Part shown: positions 33,560 to 42,377 of the stretch, in pieces
Layout of the letters: every line of letters starts with the position of its first letter
Numbering within the stretch: the stretch's first letter is position 1
Position numbers and translations under genes: made by a program
The notes under the pieces: generated by a model
What the model was told of the DNA's origin: nothing
Seen by the model: the letters and a program-made list of their open reading frames with translations, nothing else
Database searches by the model: none
Source: Hyphomicrobium_A sp964493785
Lineage (GTDB): Bacteria > Pseudomonadota > Alphaproteobacteria > Rhizobiales > Hyphomicrobiaceae
DNA length: 64,000 nt
Assembly (NCBI GenBank): GCA_964493785.1
Contig: CAZBPM010000001.1
Coordinates: forward strand, 62,001 to 126,000
Direction: 5' to 3'

Positions 33560-35932
33560 CTAAAGCCTGATAGCTCTTAGCCGCAGGGCATTGGCGATCA
33601 CGCTCACGGACGATAGCGCCATGGCAGCGGCGGCGATTATGGGCGAGAGCAGAATGCCAAGGACGGGATAGAGAACGCCTGCGGCGATCGGCACGCCGGC
33701 GGCGTTGTAGATAAAAGCGAAGAACAGGTTTTGCCGGATGTTGCCCATGGTCGCATGCGACAGGCGGCGCGCGCGTACTATGCCGGTGAGATCCCCTTTG
33801 ACGAGCGTGATTCCTGCGCTCTCGATGGCAACATCGGTGCCAGTTCCCATGGCGATCCCAACATCGGCGGCAGCGAGAGCAGGCGCATCATTTACGCCGT
33901 CTCCGGCCATCGCAACGACATGACCCTCGCTCTTAAGCCGCTCGACGATCCGGCTCTTGTCTTCGGGAAGTACCTCGGCCTCAACGTGCGTTATACCGAG
34001 CTTGCGAGCAACAACTTGCGCGGTTACCCTATTGTCTCCGGTCAGCATGACGATGGTGAGGCCCGCAGCTTTGAGTGCCTGCAGCGCCTCCGGCGTCGTG
34101 GATTTGATAGGGTCCGCAATGGCGAGAATGCCTGCGAGCGCGTCATCGAGCGCAATAAAGATTACAGTCGCGCCATCTTTGCGCAGCCGATCCGCTTCGT
34201 CATCCAAGGACTTCGTGTTGATCCCGGCGTCCGTCATGATGCGCGCATTGCCGATCACCATGCGCTTGCCGCCAACGAGACCTGTTACGCCTTTGCCGGT
34301 TGGCGCGTCAAAATCCTCAACCTCCAGCAAGACAAGGTGTTTGGCTTCGGCTGCCGCAACGATCGCGGCGCCGAGCGGATGCTGGCTCATCCGTTCAAGG
34401 CTGGCGGCACGCTGCAGCAGGTCATCGTGAGATTCTCCGACGGCTGTGCGGACGGCAACGAGCTTGGGCTTGCCCTCGGTCAGCGTGCCGGTTTTGTCGA
34501 TGACGATCGTATCGACCTTTTCCAGTCGCTCCAGCGCTTCGGCGTTTTTGATCAGCACGCCTGTCTGCGCACCGCGACCGACCGCGACCATGATCGACAT
34601 CGGCGTTGCGAGCCCAAGGGCGCAGGGGCAGGCGATAATAAGCACGGCCACAGCTGCGATCAGCCCATAGGTCATGCTGGGTTCTGGTCCCCAGATCGCC
34701 CATACGGCGAACGCCAGAACTGCAACGCCAATCACAAGCGGCACAAACCAGCCCGACACCTGATCCGCGAGGCGTTGAATGGGCGCGCGGCTTCGCTGCG
34801 CTTGCGCCACCATCTGAACAATGCGGGCCAGCATGGTGTCGTGGCCGATTTTGTCGGCACGCATGACGAAACTGCCGGATTGATTGACGGTGCCTGCGAT
34901 AACGCTGTCACCGACAGACTTGGTGACAGGCATGGACTCGCCGGTCACCATGGATTCATCGACTGTGCTGCTTCCCTCAACGACGGTGCTGTCAACCGGA
35001 ACCTTATCGCCGGGCCTCACCCGCAGAAGGTCACCCACAATGATCTGGTCGAGCGATATCTCTTCATTAGTCCCGGTTTTTGACACGCGCCACGCCATCT
35101 TAGGCGCAAGATCAAGCAAAGCGCGGATCGCGCCGCCTGTACTTTCACGGGCTTTGAGTTCGAGAACTTGCCCTAAGAGCACCAGCACCGTGATGACGGC
35201 GGCAGCCTCGAAGTAGACGGGCACAGCCCCGTCTAGCGGTCGGAATGCGGCTGGAAATGACTCAGGGATAAGGGTCGCTACTACGCTGTAAATCCAGGCT
35301 ACACCCGTGCCCATGGCGATGAGCGTAAACATGTTGAGGTTGCGGGAGCGCAGCGAAGCCCAGCCGCGTTCAAAGAACGGCCATCCGGCCCACAGCACAA
35401 CGGGCGTCGCCAGAATGAGCTGCAGCCAGTTCGATACGCGCGGCGCGATCAGCGTATGAAGACCGGCGAAGTGCCCGCCCATCTCCAAAATGAGAACGGG
35501 AATGGTGAGCACCAGTCCGATCCAGAAGCGCCGGGACATATCGGCCAGCTCAGGATTTGGGCCTGAATCCAAACTGACAATTTCCGGCTCAAGCGCCATC
35601 CCGCATATGGGGCAAGCGCCGGGGCCTATCTGGCGAATTTGTGGATGCATCGGGCAGGTGTAGATCGTGCCTGCAGGCACCGCATGATCGTCGGCGGCGC
35701 CATTATCCAAATACTTGGTGGGGTTCGCTACAAACTTGGTGTGACACCCGGCCGAGCAAAAATAATACGGGTGTCCCTCATGCTCTGCAGTGTGCTTGGC
35801 GGCATGGGGATCAACATCCATGCCGCAGACGGGGTCTTTGACCAAATATTCAGCTCGTTGATCGCTGCTCGCTTCGTCATGAGCATGAGCGCCGTGGTCG
35901 GACTTCTGTGACGAGTTTCGGTTATCCATCAT
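33560..35932 (-). CDS. Copper-exporting P1B ATPase with YHS and HMBD domains
   Basis: The 790-residue product begins with a His-rich leader, then a YHS domain (DPVCGMDVD..YYFCSAGC) and a heavy-metal-binding domain (YTCPMHPQIRQIGPGACPICGMALEP). A standard ATPase core follows with the CPC metal site (ACPCALGLATP), DKTGTLTEG, HPLG and GDGVNDAPAL. It resembles CopA/SilP-type Cu+/Ag+ exporters. It faces left toward 33376, opposite to the preceding run, with the small gene 35966-36166 just upstream on the same strand. Confidence 0.92.
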   Translation of the reverse strand: MMDNRNSSQKSDHGAHAHDEASSDQRAEYLVKDPVCGMDVDPHAAKHTAEHEGHPYYFCSAGCHTKFVANPTKYLDNGAADDHAVPAGTIYTCPMHPQIRQIGPGACPICGMALEPEIVSLDSGPNPELADMSRRFWIGLVLTIPVLILEMGGHFAGLHTLIAPRVSNWLQLILATPVVLWAGWPFFERGWASLRSRNLNMFTLIAMGTGVAWIYSVVATLIPESFPAAFRPLDGAVPVYFEAAAVITVLVLLGQVLELKARESTGGAIRALLDLAPKMAWRVSKTGTNEEISLDQIIVGDLLRVRPGDKVPVDSTVVEGSSTVDESMVTGESMPVTKSVGDSVIAGTVNQSGSFVMRADKIGHDTMLARIVQMVAQAQRSRAPIQRLADQVSGWFVPLVIGVAVLAFAVWAIWGPEPSMTYGLIAAVAVLIIACPCALGLATPMSIMVAVGRGAQTGVLIKNAEALERLEKVDTIVIDKTGTLTEGKPKLVAVRTAVGESHDDLLQRAASLERMSQHPLGAAIVAAAEAKHLVLLEVEDFDAPTGKGVTGLVGGKRMVIGNARIMTDAGINTKSLDDEADRLRKDGATVIFIALDDALAGILAIADPIKSTTPEALQALKAAGLTIVMLTGDNRVTAQVVARKLGITHVEAEVLPEDKSRIVERLKSEGHVVAMAGDGVNDAPALAAADVGIAMGTGTDVAIESAGITLVKGDLTGIVRARRLSHATMGNIRQNLFFAFIYNAAGVPIAAGVLYPVLGILLSPIIAAAAMALSSVSVIANALRLRAIRL

Positions 35933-35965
35933 GTTTCACTCAGCCGATCTCTCGTCGCGTGCGAT

Positions 35966-36166
35966 TTAAGTCTTAGCCTGCATGGCACTCTTTTCATGAG
36001 CGTCATCGGTCGCCTTTTGGGCGGTCCCGCAGCAGCACTTGGCGTCCGTGGATTTTGCGAGGGCAGCTTTATGCTCACCCTTTTCGTGAAGCTCAGCGGC
36101 TCCGTGATGAGCTCTTGCGGCGGCCTCATGATTTTCAGCGGCTTTGGTATGACTGGCGCAAGGCAT
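35966..36166 (-). CDS. Small Ala/His/Cys-rich helical protein
   Basis: A strong AAGGAG site precedes this gene. The 66-residue product is helical with repeated AAENHEAAARAHHGAAELHEKG-type heptads (His and Glu spaced along a helix), plus a KCCCGTAQK motif. It has no signal peptide. It probably shares a transcript with the Cu-ATPase downstream and may act as a cytoplasmic metal buffer. Confidence 0.65.
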   Translation of the reverse strand: MPCASHTKAAENHEAAARAHHGAAELHEKGEHKAALAKSTDAKCCCGTAQKATDDAHEKSAMQAKT

Positions 36167-36253
36167 GATATTCTCCTTTATCTGTTTTGGTCGTTTTGGG
36201 CATTACGACAACTGTGCCCCGCAGACACTCGTTCCACTTGATGTGCGAATTTT

Positions 36254-36299
36254 TACTAGGGGGGTATGTCGTTTGACACCTATACCCGGGGGCTAAGGT
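36254..36299. promoter_or_regulatory. G-tract operator/promoter resembling CsoR-type sites
   Basis: TACTAGGGGGGTATGT (from about 36254) and, 15 bp further, CTATACCCGGGGGCTA form two G/C-tract half-sites like those bound by CsoR/RcnR-family repressors. TTGACA at 36273-36278 with TAAGGT 15 bp later offers a rightward promoter. The leftward Cu-ATPase operon begins about 90 bp away. No csoR gene is visible in this window. Confidence 0.35.
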
Positions 36300-36301
36300 G
36301 A

Positions 36302-36475
36302 GAGCGATTGATTACGCAAGACGCTGGAAAGACGGCCCAGATCGATCTCGAGCCGGTCGAGCCCAATAAGCTCGTTGGCAAGCTCACAGCGCCGTTAGCG
36401 AAGGGCGCGAAAGTTTTTGTCACGGGCGCACTGTCCGATGGGCACAGCCTGCAGGCCAAGTTGGTGATGCCATAG
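36302..36475 (+). pseudogene. C-terminal fragment of a periplasmic metal-efflux accessory protein
   Basis: In frame from 36302 to the stop at 36475, the translation (about 55 residues) includes ITQDAGKTAQIDLEPVEPNK, then KLTAPLAKGAKVFVTGALSDG and LQAKLVMP. This looks like the last beta domain of the small periplasmic proteins encoded near CzcCBA/CusCBA pumps. The N-terminal part and signal peptide are missing, so I read it as a remnant. A TTG at 36308 after AAGGTGAG could still allow translation. Confidence 0.4.
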
Positions 36476-36616
36476 TCGCTTTCTTGATGCCTACAGCCAG
36501 TGAGAAGAGGGCATCCTCGGTGTTATGGGCTATCGATACAGGTCCCTTCAGCCAGGCTCTCAACGGGTCGATCGGCAAGATATACGCGGATATGGCGCCC
36601 AAACGCATGATCTCGC

Positions 36617-36960
36617 ATGACCAAGTCGCGGTTCGAACGCGTGCGGCCCAAAATGATGACGGTAATCGCCATCATGGCCGGCCTCCTTCCCATCATGGGG
36701 CCACCGGCACGGGTTCAGAGGTCATGCAGCGCATCGCCTTGCCGATGATCGGCGCCATGGTCTCCTCGACGCTGCTTACACTCATCGTCATTCCCGCCGT
36801 CTATGCACTTATCAAAGGCTGGCGGCTGCCGATCAACTTGGGTGCACTACAGCATCAGGGCTCATTAGCGGCGCCTAGCATGGCTCACTGGCCCGCCGTC
36901 CTGACTAGCTATGGCGGACGGGCCGCATTGTTGTGCCGGGAGTCGGCTTCTGGCCCTTAG
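36617..36960 (+). pseudogene. C-terminal remnant of a CusA/CzcA RND pump
   Basis: From 36617 one frame reads ERVRPKMMTVIAIMAGLLPIM, and from about 36703 the next frame reads TGTGSEVMQRIALPMIGAMV and continues through a final membrane helix (LLTLIVIPAVYALIKGWRLP). Together these match the C-terminal end of CusA/CzcA pumps around the RPKxMT and GTGSEVM motifs, with one missing base near 36698. Most of the gene (over 900 residues) is absent. The 287 bases after it, up to the Argonaute gene end, contain nothing recognisable. Confidence 0.6.
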
Positions 36961-37247
36961 CCTCGGGAGGATCACGTCGGCTATCGAAGGTAGAGCGGTC
37001 TCAGGCAGAACCGGGTGAAGTTGCCTTGGCTACTTGGCTTTGACGTCTGCAATCTCGGCATCGCGCCGGTCTGGTTGCCGCAGATGCTGCATCTGCTCAC
37101 GTCGGTTCGGGGTCAGGTGCGCTCCTGACGGATCACATGCTTACCGGTGCAGAGAGGATACGCACCAGTTGCAGACTTCGCGTCGTGCACGTCGGCGGCA
37201 AGAAGCAATATCAATTGTTTGGGCGAACTTAGTCGCGCCAAGTGCAC

Positions 37248-38783
37248 TCAAATGTAAAACCGAAATGGCAGTGGTGGCGCTGACGCGGTCCGCGGGGATG
37301 CCATAAGAATTTCGCCTACTCTGTCGGCGAATTTGAGCGTCACAGGCAAGCCGCTCGCGAAGTCGCAGGCATTGTAGTTAAGCTTGGTCAGCGCCAGGAT
37401 ATCAGCAAGCACTTGTTTCAGGTCGGCCTTGCCGTGTGTCACCTCTACGGACAACGGCTTTGGCGTTTCGAAACCTTGGTAGCTGGCGAGCCGGGGTACA
37501 TAGCCCATGGTCCACAGGAGCCCTGTGCGCTGCGTGACGAGGATCGCTGTCCCGCGCAGGACCGGGGTGGACGCCTTGGGGCGAAACAGGCGCATGTCAT
37601 CCTGACTCTGGATACGTACGCCCGTCAGCGCAGTCTCCTGGGAAACTGCGGCCGCGAAACCCCGCCACTCCTCGTCGTTGAACGTGTGCCGGCCGTGGAT
37701 GAAGAGTTGCGCGGGGTAGTGCCCATGCTTCTCTTTGTAGCCTTCGACAACCGAAGTCATTAGTGCATTCGCCGCCTTACGCGAGAGATGATACTCGCGG
37801 GTCTTTTCCGAATACCACGGGCCGAGGGCACCGCGGAATACAAGGCCATCTCCCGAATTGAGGAACATCTGCGCCGCGCAGCAGGCCTCACCCTGTGCAG
37901 TCGGCGACGGGTTCTTCTTAAAGACCAAACCGACATAGCAAACGCCTGGACGTACGTCGGCGAGAGCCCATGGCTTGGCGCCCATCTTGAAGTAGAGAGT
38001 CGTGGCAAAATTCCAGGCGACGGTCGCCTCATCCTGCAATCCGCGGCGTCGTTGTGCCTTGGCTTCAATGACTTCGCGATCCTCGAGTGTACTTTCTAGC
38101 GCTAGCTGCAGCGCGATCTTGTCCTGCAGTAGCTCGGCCTTGAGCTGGTGATGGAAATTGTTCGAGAACAGATAGATCTCGGCTTCATCGACAATCTCCG
38201 GAAATAGATCGCCGCCAGTGAGGGCCCGCTTCGCGGCCTTGGCCGAGATGATCACCGACGGTGTACGCTCGGCCTTGGGCGGCAAGCTGACTTGTGGACG
38301 GCCAAAGCGAAATACAACATCCGGAACGACTACGAGCCACAGATCCGGCTGCTGCTCTTCCGTGCGAACATGGTTTCGAATGGCGGCGGCGAACATCATC
38401 ACCGTCGATCGCACGGCATCCGATCGGTTGTCCTTCTTGATGGCTGCCTCTATCGCAACGCGATCGAGCTTCAGCTCTGCCGTTCCCTCATGAGGCAGAC
38501 CAACCCCAAAGCACTCAGCGAAGCCCGGCCAGGCCGGAGCCCATGATACGGCATCGCCCTTCTTGTCCGTCTTGCCTGGGATACATCCGGAAAGTCGCTT
38601 CAACCAGAGTCTGGCGAGACCCACTCCTTGCGGCGTGCCGATAATGCCGAGGCGCACATGATTGCGGCCGCTCGAGTCCTCGACGGGACCGAAAAGGAAC
38701 AGACCGTCCTTTGGCGCTTCCAGCGCCTGACCGTGCGCGAAGCCTAGAAGGGGCTCCGGCAAGTGGATAGCCTCCATCGTCAT
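37248..38783 (-). CDS. Short prokaryotic Argonaute (SPARTA pAgo, MID-PIWI)
   Basis: The 511-residue product matches short prokaryotic Argonautes. It has the N-terminal FAHGQALEAPKDGLFLFGP pattern seen in SPARTA Argonautes, then a MID region (YLFSNNFHHQLKAELL), a PIWI part (PGVCYVGLVFKKN) and the hydrophobic C-terminal end PFRFYI. Short Argonautes lack N and PAZ domains and have a catalytically dead PIWI; they use guide RNA to recognise invader DNA. It overlaps the TIR-APAZ gene by four bases, so both subunits are made together. Confidence 0.85.
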   Translation of the reverse strand: MTMEAIHLPEPLLGFAHGQALEAPKDGLFLFGPVEDSSGRNHVRLGIIGTPQGVGLARLWLKRLSGCIPGKTDKKGDAVSWAPAWPGFAECFGVGLPHEGTAELKLDRVAIEAAIKKDNRSDAVRSTVMMFAAAIRNHVRTEEQQPDLWLVVVPDVVFRFGRPQVSLPPKAERTPSVIISAKAAKRALTGGDLFPEIVDEAEIYLFSNNFHHQLKAELLQDKIALQLALESTLEDREVIEAKAQRRRGLQDEATVAWNFATTLYFKMGAKPWALADVRPGVCYVGLVFKKNPSPTAQGEACCAAQMFLNSGDGLVFRGALGPWYSEKTREYHLSRKAANALMTSVVEGYKEKHGHYPAQLFIHGRHTFNDEEWRGFAAAVSQETALTGVRIQSQDDMRLFRPKASTPVLRGTAILVTQRTGLLWTMGYVPRLASYQGFETPKPLSVEVTHGKADLKQVLADILALTKLNYNACDFASGLPVTLKFADRVGEILMASPRTASAPPLPFRFYI

Positions 38784-40162
38784 GTTTCTTTGTCCCCCTC
38801 ATTAAGAGTGGACAACTCCTCGCCCCAGACCTCATCGAGCTCCGGGGATAGATGGATTTCTCCCGACGCGTCCTCTTCGGACGTCCGTGTTTCGCTTGCC
38901 AGGTAGGATACCGGCACCTCAGCGCGGCGTGGCAGCGCCAAGACACCGAAGGTCTCAGTACCCGCGGCGAGCGAAATTGCCGACTGGCCATCGGCAAGCC
39001 AATGTATTCCGGCGAGCAACAGGTCTCGCCATTTGTCGTTCCACCACGAGCGGGTGAGCCGCCGGCGTAGTCCATGGGTCGCCTCACCCGGTAAAACTTT
39101 GCCATCTTCAGAAAGGGCGACGTTGGCATGTATGCGAATGAGTGGATTGGGCCATAGCCGCGTCTGCGCGACGAGGCAGAGGTGCCAGCGCCGATCCTTA
39201 AACTTGCCCATCAATACGCGATTGAAACGCAATCCGTCGCCGAGGTCGGCGGCGACGGATCCGTCAATCAGCCCATCGGGAAAATACCAGCCGATCCTTC
39301 GTGAAGCGAATTCGAACCTCTGCAAACCGCGCCTCTCAAGCGCTAGGTCCCAGTGCTGGCGCACAAGATTTGTGACACTACGACGAGCGTCACTACGATC
39401 TAAGAACGGCGTATCATCGCGGCCCTCGATGAGGCTGTCGAAGGAGAAGTTAAACCGTTCAATGAGGGTCGGACCTCCGCCGCCCGCCGCCGCGAAAGTA
39501 GCCGGATCGCAAAATGTCGCCACCAGTCCGCTGTGACGCACAAACGGCAGTTGCACATCGCTCAACCAGGCATCGAGTTGGCTCGGCGTACCCTTACTGC
39601 CGAACATCCTCAGATTGGGACGGCTGGCAGCGATATCGAACCAGTTCGAGACGAGTTTCTCGGGTGACATAAGTAGCGCCTGGCGCGAATTCTCATGCGC
39701 GGCGACGATGCTGGAGATGAGGTCTCCCCGAGGGGAAGTCGATCGAGAAACACCGGCATCCTCCAATGACTCGATGAGCGGCGGGAGGCACGCAGACCAA
39801 CTTGGCTGCGCATCGATCGAATTACGCCGTAGGATCTCGGGTGGAAATTCAGAGTGAGCCACCGGCGCAACGCGGATCGGGATCATGAAGTCCGGGTCGC
39901 CAAGCTGTCGCCCGACTGCGTCGCCGAGTGCCAGCTCCTTCTTTACGCCGGGCTTTCGCATGTGAGGCGAGATCAAGACGATTTGCTTGATGACACGTTG
40001 ACGGAGTTCGTCCTCGATCTTGTCCCAAAAATCCTGTCCGCCCTTCAAGGAGCGCAGGTCAACCCATACGTTATAACCGGCTATGACGAGTCGTGACGCG
40101 AGCCATCGCGCAACTTCATTGTCCTCCGGATTTGCATGCGTAATCAGGATGGTCTTTCGCAC
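38780..40162 (-). CDS. TIR-APAZ effector of a SPARTA defence system
   Basis: The 460-residue product starts at a GTG (40162). Residues 1-115 form a TIR domain (ILITHANPEDNEVARWLASRL, GYNVWVD, then GVKKELALGD with the likely catalytic Glu76). The rest fits an APAZ region that docks onto the short Argonaute (for example RFNFSFDSLIEGRDDTPF and RIHANVALSEDGKVLPGE). In characterised SPARTA systems, guide-directed binding to plasmid DNA makes the TIR domains degrade NAD(P)+ and kill or arrest the cell. The gene order TIR-APAZ then pAgo is standard. Confidence 0.85.
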   Translation of the reverse strand: MRKTILITHANPEDNEVARWLASRLVIAGYNVWVDLRSLKGGQDFWDKIEDELRQRVIKQIVLISPHMRKPGVKKELALGDAVGRQLGDPDFMIPIRVAPVAHSEFPPEILRRNSIDAQPSWSACLPPLIESLEDAGVSRSTSPRGDLISSIVAAHENSRQALLMSPEKLVSNWFDIAASRPNLRMFGSKGTPSQLDAWLSDVQLPFVRHSGLVATFCDPATFAAAGGGGPTLIERFNFSFDSLIEGRDDTPFLDRSDARRSVTNLVRQHWDLALERRGLQRFEFASRRIGWYFPDGLIDGSVAADLGDGLRFNRVLMGKFKDRRWHLCLVAQTRLWPNPLIRIHANVALSEDGKVLPGEATHGLRRRLTRSWWNDKWRDLLLAGIHWLADGQSAISLAAGTETFGVLALPRRAEVPVSYLASETRTSEEDASGEIHLSPELDEVWGEELSTLNEGDKET

Positions 40163-40197
40163 TGATACCCGGAATTTGAAATTTCAGCCGATTCGTT

Positions 40198-40236
40198 TAC
40201 GCGCGATCATAGCGCGAATTGCGCGTACTTACGCGC
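40198..40236. promoter_or_regulatory. GCGC/CGCG half-site array upstream of the SPARTA operon
   Basis: Four GCGCG/CGCGC units occur at about 10-bp intervals (starting near 40200, 40212, 40221 and 40231), separated by A/T-rich spacers. They lie 40-75 bp upstream of the TIR-APAZ start. The regular helical spacing suggests a repressor operator or promoter-proximal array in the 254-bp gap between the two leftward genes. Confidence 0.35.
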
Positions 40237-40416
40237 TCCCCGCCTTGCTATACACAGGGCTCGCCGTGTGCGGCGCCTCTAGAGCGCCGTCGGCAAGGGC
40301 TTTTGCGATTGCCTAAAATTGCTTGGCGGACGCGGAGCGGACGTGCGTCTCAACGCTCGTAGCGCCTATTCGCTGTCGCCACCGACGACTCCACGCCGCC
40401 GATCGCGCGAGCACGC

Positions 40417-41178
40417 TTACGACTTCAAATACCCATCAATAATGACCTGCACGCCCTGCAACATCACCTTGAGCTGCTCCAACTCGTCCTTTGACGGATT
40501 GCTGGGATAGATGAACTTCGCGTCGCGACCGCTGTTGAGGGGCACCCTGAACTCCAGGTACTCGCGCTCTGCTACCGCGTTCTGCTCTTGTCGGCTGGCG
40601 GGCGAGACCACTGCAGCGTGACCGTTCGACTCGCTCCGATCGGCTAAAGGATCGTCATCGTCGTTGAGCCCGACATACTCGACGTTCGTGCGAAAGATGC
40701 GGAAAGCCTCGAGTGCCCCGCGCTCAGTGAACGGCAAAAGGCCCTTCCTCTCGTATCCCCCACAGAGGATCAGCAAAACCTCTTTTTGATCCGTAGAACG
40801 CCCGGTTCGCACACCGGTCCAAAGCTCCCTGAAGGGAGGCGGATTGAGAGCTGCCTTCGTCAACAGGTCTCGCGGAGGGTTCTGGCGGACCAATTGAAAT
40901 CCGAGGTCCGTGAGCTGGATTCGTTTCGTCTCGCCACGCCCCGCCTCTTGCGTGAGACCATACTCTCGAAGCGCCGTCATGTAGGAAAGTATCTTCCCGG
41001 CTGGTGAGGCATTACCCCAAGCCCGTGCGATCGCGGACGGCGAGGCCTCCTTGTTCCCTATTGACCGCGAGACACTGAACGCGCGCCGCAGCGCTTTCTC
41101 TAGCGTCAGGCAAGGATAGGGGGGGCTTCGCGACGAGTTTGGTTCAGCCGCGCTTCGGCCTACGGAATGTTTGGGCAC
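40417..41178 (-). CDS. Winged-helix-like protein upstream of SPARTA (DUF5343-like)
   Basis: The 253-residue product begins at a GTG (41178). The N-terminal half (YPCLTLEKALRRAFSVSRSIG, IARAWGNASPAGKILSYMTALREYGL, RIQLTDLGFQLVRQ) reads as a winged-helix domain in the style of DUF5343 proteins. The acidic middle (NDDDDP) leads to a C-terminal helical segment (SKDELEQLKVMLQGVQVIIDGYL). It is encoded on the same strand, 254 bp upstream of TIR-APAZ. It could regulate or assist the defence operon; no such role is known to me. Confidence 0.55.
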   Translation of the reverse strand: MPKHSVGRSAAEPNSSRSPPYPCLTLEKALRRAFSVSRSIGNKEASPSAIARAWGNASPAGKILSYMTALREYGLTQEAGRGETKRIQLTDLGFQLVRQNPPRDLLTKAALNPPPFRELWTGVRTGRSTDQKEVLLILCGGYERKGLLPFTERGALEAFRIFRTNVEYVGLNDDDDPLADRSESNGHAAVVSPASRQEQNAVAEREYLEFRVPLNSGRDAKFIYPSNPSKDELEQLKVMLQGVQVIIDGYLKS

Positions 41179-41301
41179 GGAAATTAAACCCCTGCGGTCA
41201 TCTCTCGATGAGAGATACCATAATTTCAGTTAAGCGGGGTTTCATCATAGACATCAAAAAAAGATGGTTGACGGGTTTAAAAGGTGTTAAACGTTTGTCT
41301 C

Positions 41302-41407
41302 CAGGGATAAGACAGGCTCGGTCCCTGCTAGCAACAGAAACCGAGCCCTAAGGACCAACTGCGGAGCTCTAGCCGCAACCGGCCCCTGGATGTAGAGTAG
41401 CCGGTTG
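41302..41407. repeat. Cluster of hairpins upstream of the IS1-like transposase
   Basis: GGCTCGGT (41315-41322) pairs with ACCGAGCC (41340-41347), and CAACCGGC (41376-41383) pairs with GCCGGTTG (41400-41407). A third pairing, CAGGGA (41302-41307) with TCCCTG (41322-41327), would exclude the first. The 11-mer AACTGCGGAGC is also repeated at 41357 and 41422. The region may be the left end of the insertion element or a terminator for genes to the left. Confidence 0.4.
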
Positions 41408-41439
41408 TCGATTCGGCCGCAAACTGCGGAGCGTGCCCC

Positions 41440-42294
41440 ATGGCGCCCCTTCCATTTGATAAGCAGATCGACGTCATTGCTCATATCGTCAACGGAAATA
41501 GTATTCGAGTTACGGAGGCACTCACCGGCGTCCATCGCGACACCATCATTCGCCTTTGTGTGCGAGTTGGGACTGGATGCGCCCTGATCCACGACACCTT
41601 CTTCTACAAATTGTCAGTCCCGGTGATCGAGCTCGACGAGGTCTGGACTTTCGTCGGCAAGAAGCAGAGGCGGCTTACGCCGGACGATCCCGACTACTTT
41701 GGAGATCAGTACGTTTTCGTAGCCCTCGACACCACGACCAAGACCGTTATTTCCTACCGGATCGGCAAGCGGAACTTCGCGACAACAAGAGCCTTCCTGA
41801 TGGACGTTAAGAGCAGGGTGGCCAACGTTCCCACCATCAGCTCAGACTCGTTCCACAGTTACCAGGAGGCCGTTCGTCAGGCCTTCGGTGACGGAGTGCA
41901 CTACGGCCAGATCCTCAAAGTGTTCAAGGGCGATGACAAGCCGTCCCACGGGGAAGATTCTCAGCCAAACAATATCGCTGTCATCCACAAGCTCGCGCTG
42001 ATCGGCAATCCGGATCTCCGAAGGGTCAACACCACCTATGTCGAACGACAGAACCTGACGATGCGCATGTGCATTCGCCGGATGACGCGTAAGACATCTG
42101 CCTTTTCCAAAAAGCTGGAAAATCACGTCGCGGCCATCAATCTGCATTTTGCGTATTACAATTTTTGCCGGGTGCACGAGACGATCAAGACCGCACCTGC
42201 ACATCGGCTAGGAGCGATCGATAGGCCGTGGCCATTGCACCTGCTGGTGCACGCGGCTCTGAATATCCCGAATGTGCAGAATGAGGCTGCTTAG
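41440..42294 (+). mobile_element. IS1-like DDE transposase
   Basis: The 284-residue product matches the IS1-type transposases widespread in Rhizobiales. It shows ELDEVWTFVGKK (first Asp region), SSDSFHSYQEAV (second Asp) and TTYVERQNLTMRMCIRRMTR (the Glu region), ending in HFAYYNFCRVHETIKTAP. An N-terminal helix-turn-helix is likely (residues 10-45). I found no convincing matching terminal inverted repeats, so its outer ends are uncertain. It sits at the right edge of the defence block. Confidence 0.8.
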
Positions 42295-42302
42295 CAGCTT
42301 CA

Positions 42303-42377
42303 GAGGTGCTCGCGTTGTCGTCTGCCCCATTAGGACAGGTTCAATTTGGTTAGGACACGAGCACCTCATTTAGGACA
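42303..42377. repeat. Triple TTAGGACA array and 10-bp inverted repeat, IS-end-like
   Basis: TTAGGACA begins at 42330, 42350 and 42370, an exact 20-bp period. The perfect inverted repeat GAGGTGCTCG (42303-42312) / CGAGCACCTC (42358-42367) surrounds the first two copies. Such phased short repeats are typical of the terminal transposase-binding sites of IS21-like elements. The remaining bases of the 298-bp gap 42295-42592 show nothing else. Confidence 0.5.

Noticed and set aside
33731..35083. 450-residue open frame on the plus strand
   Set aside because: It is the antisense of the Cu-ATPase gene 33560-35932, low in normal protein character and without a ribosome site.
36420..36608. 62-residue minus-strand frame in the decayed cassette
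   Set aside because: It has some natural-looking sequence but no family match and spans two fragments read on the plus strand; left unassigned.
37034..37306. 90-residue open frame after the CusA remnant
   Set aside because: Arg/Cys/Ser-rich, no ribosome site and overlaps the Argonaute end; I see nothing coding in 36961-37247.
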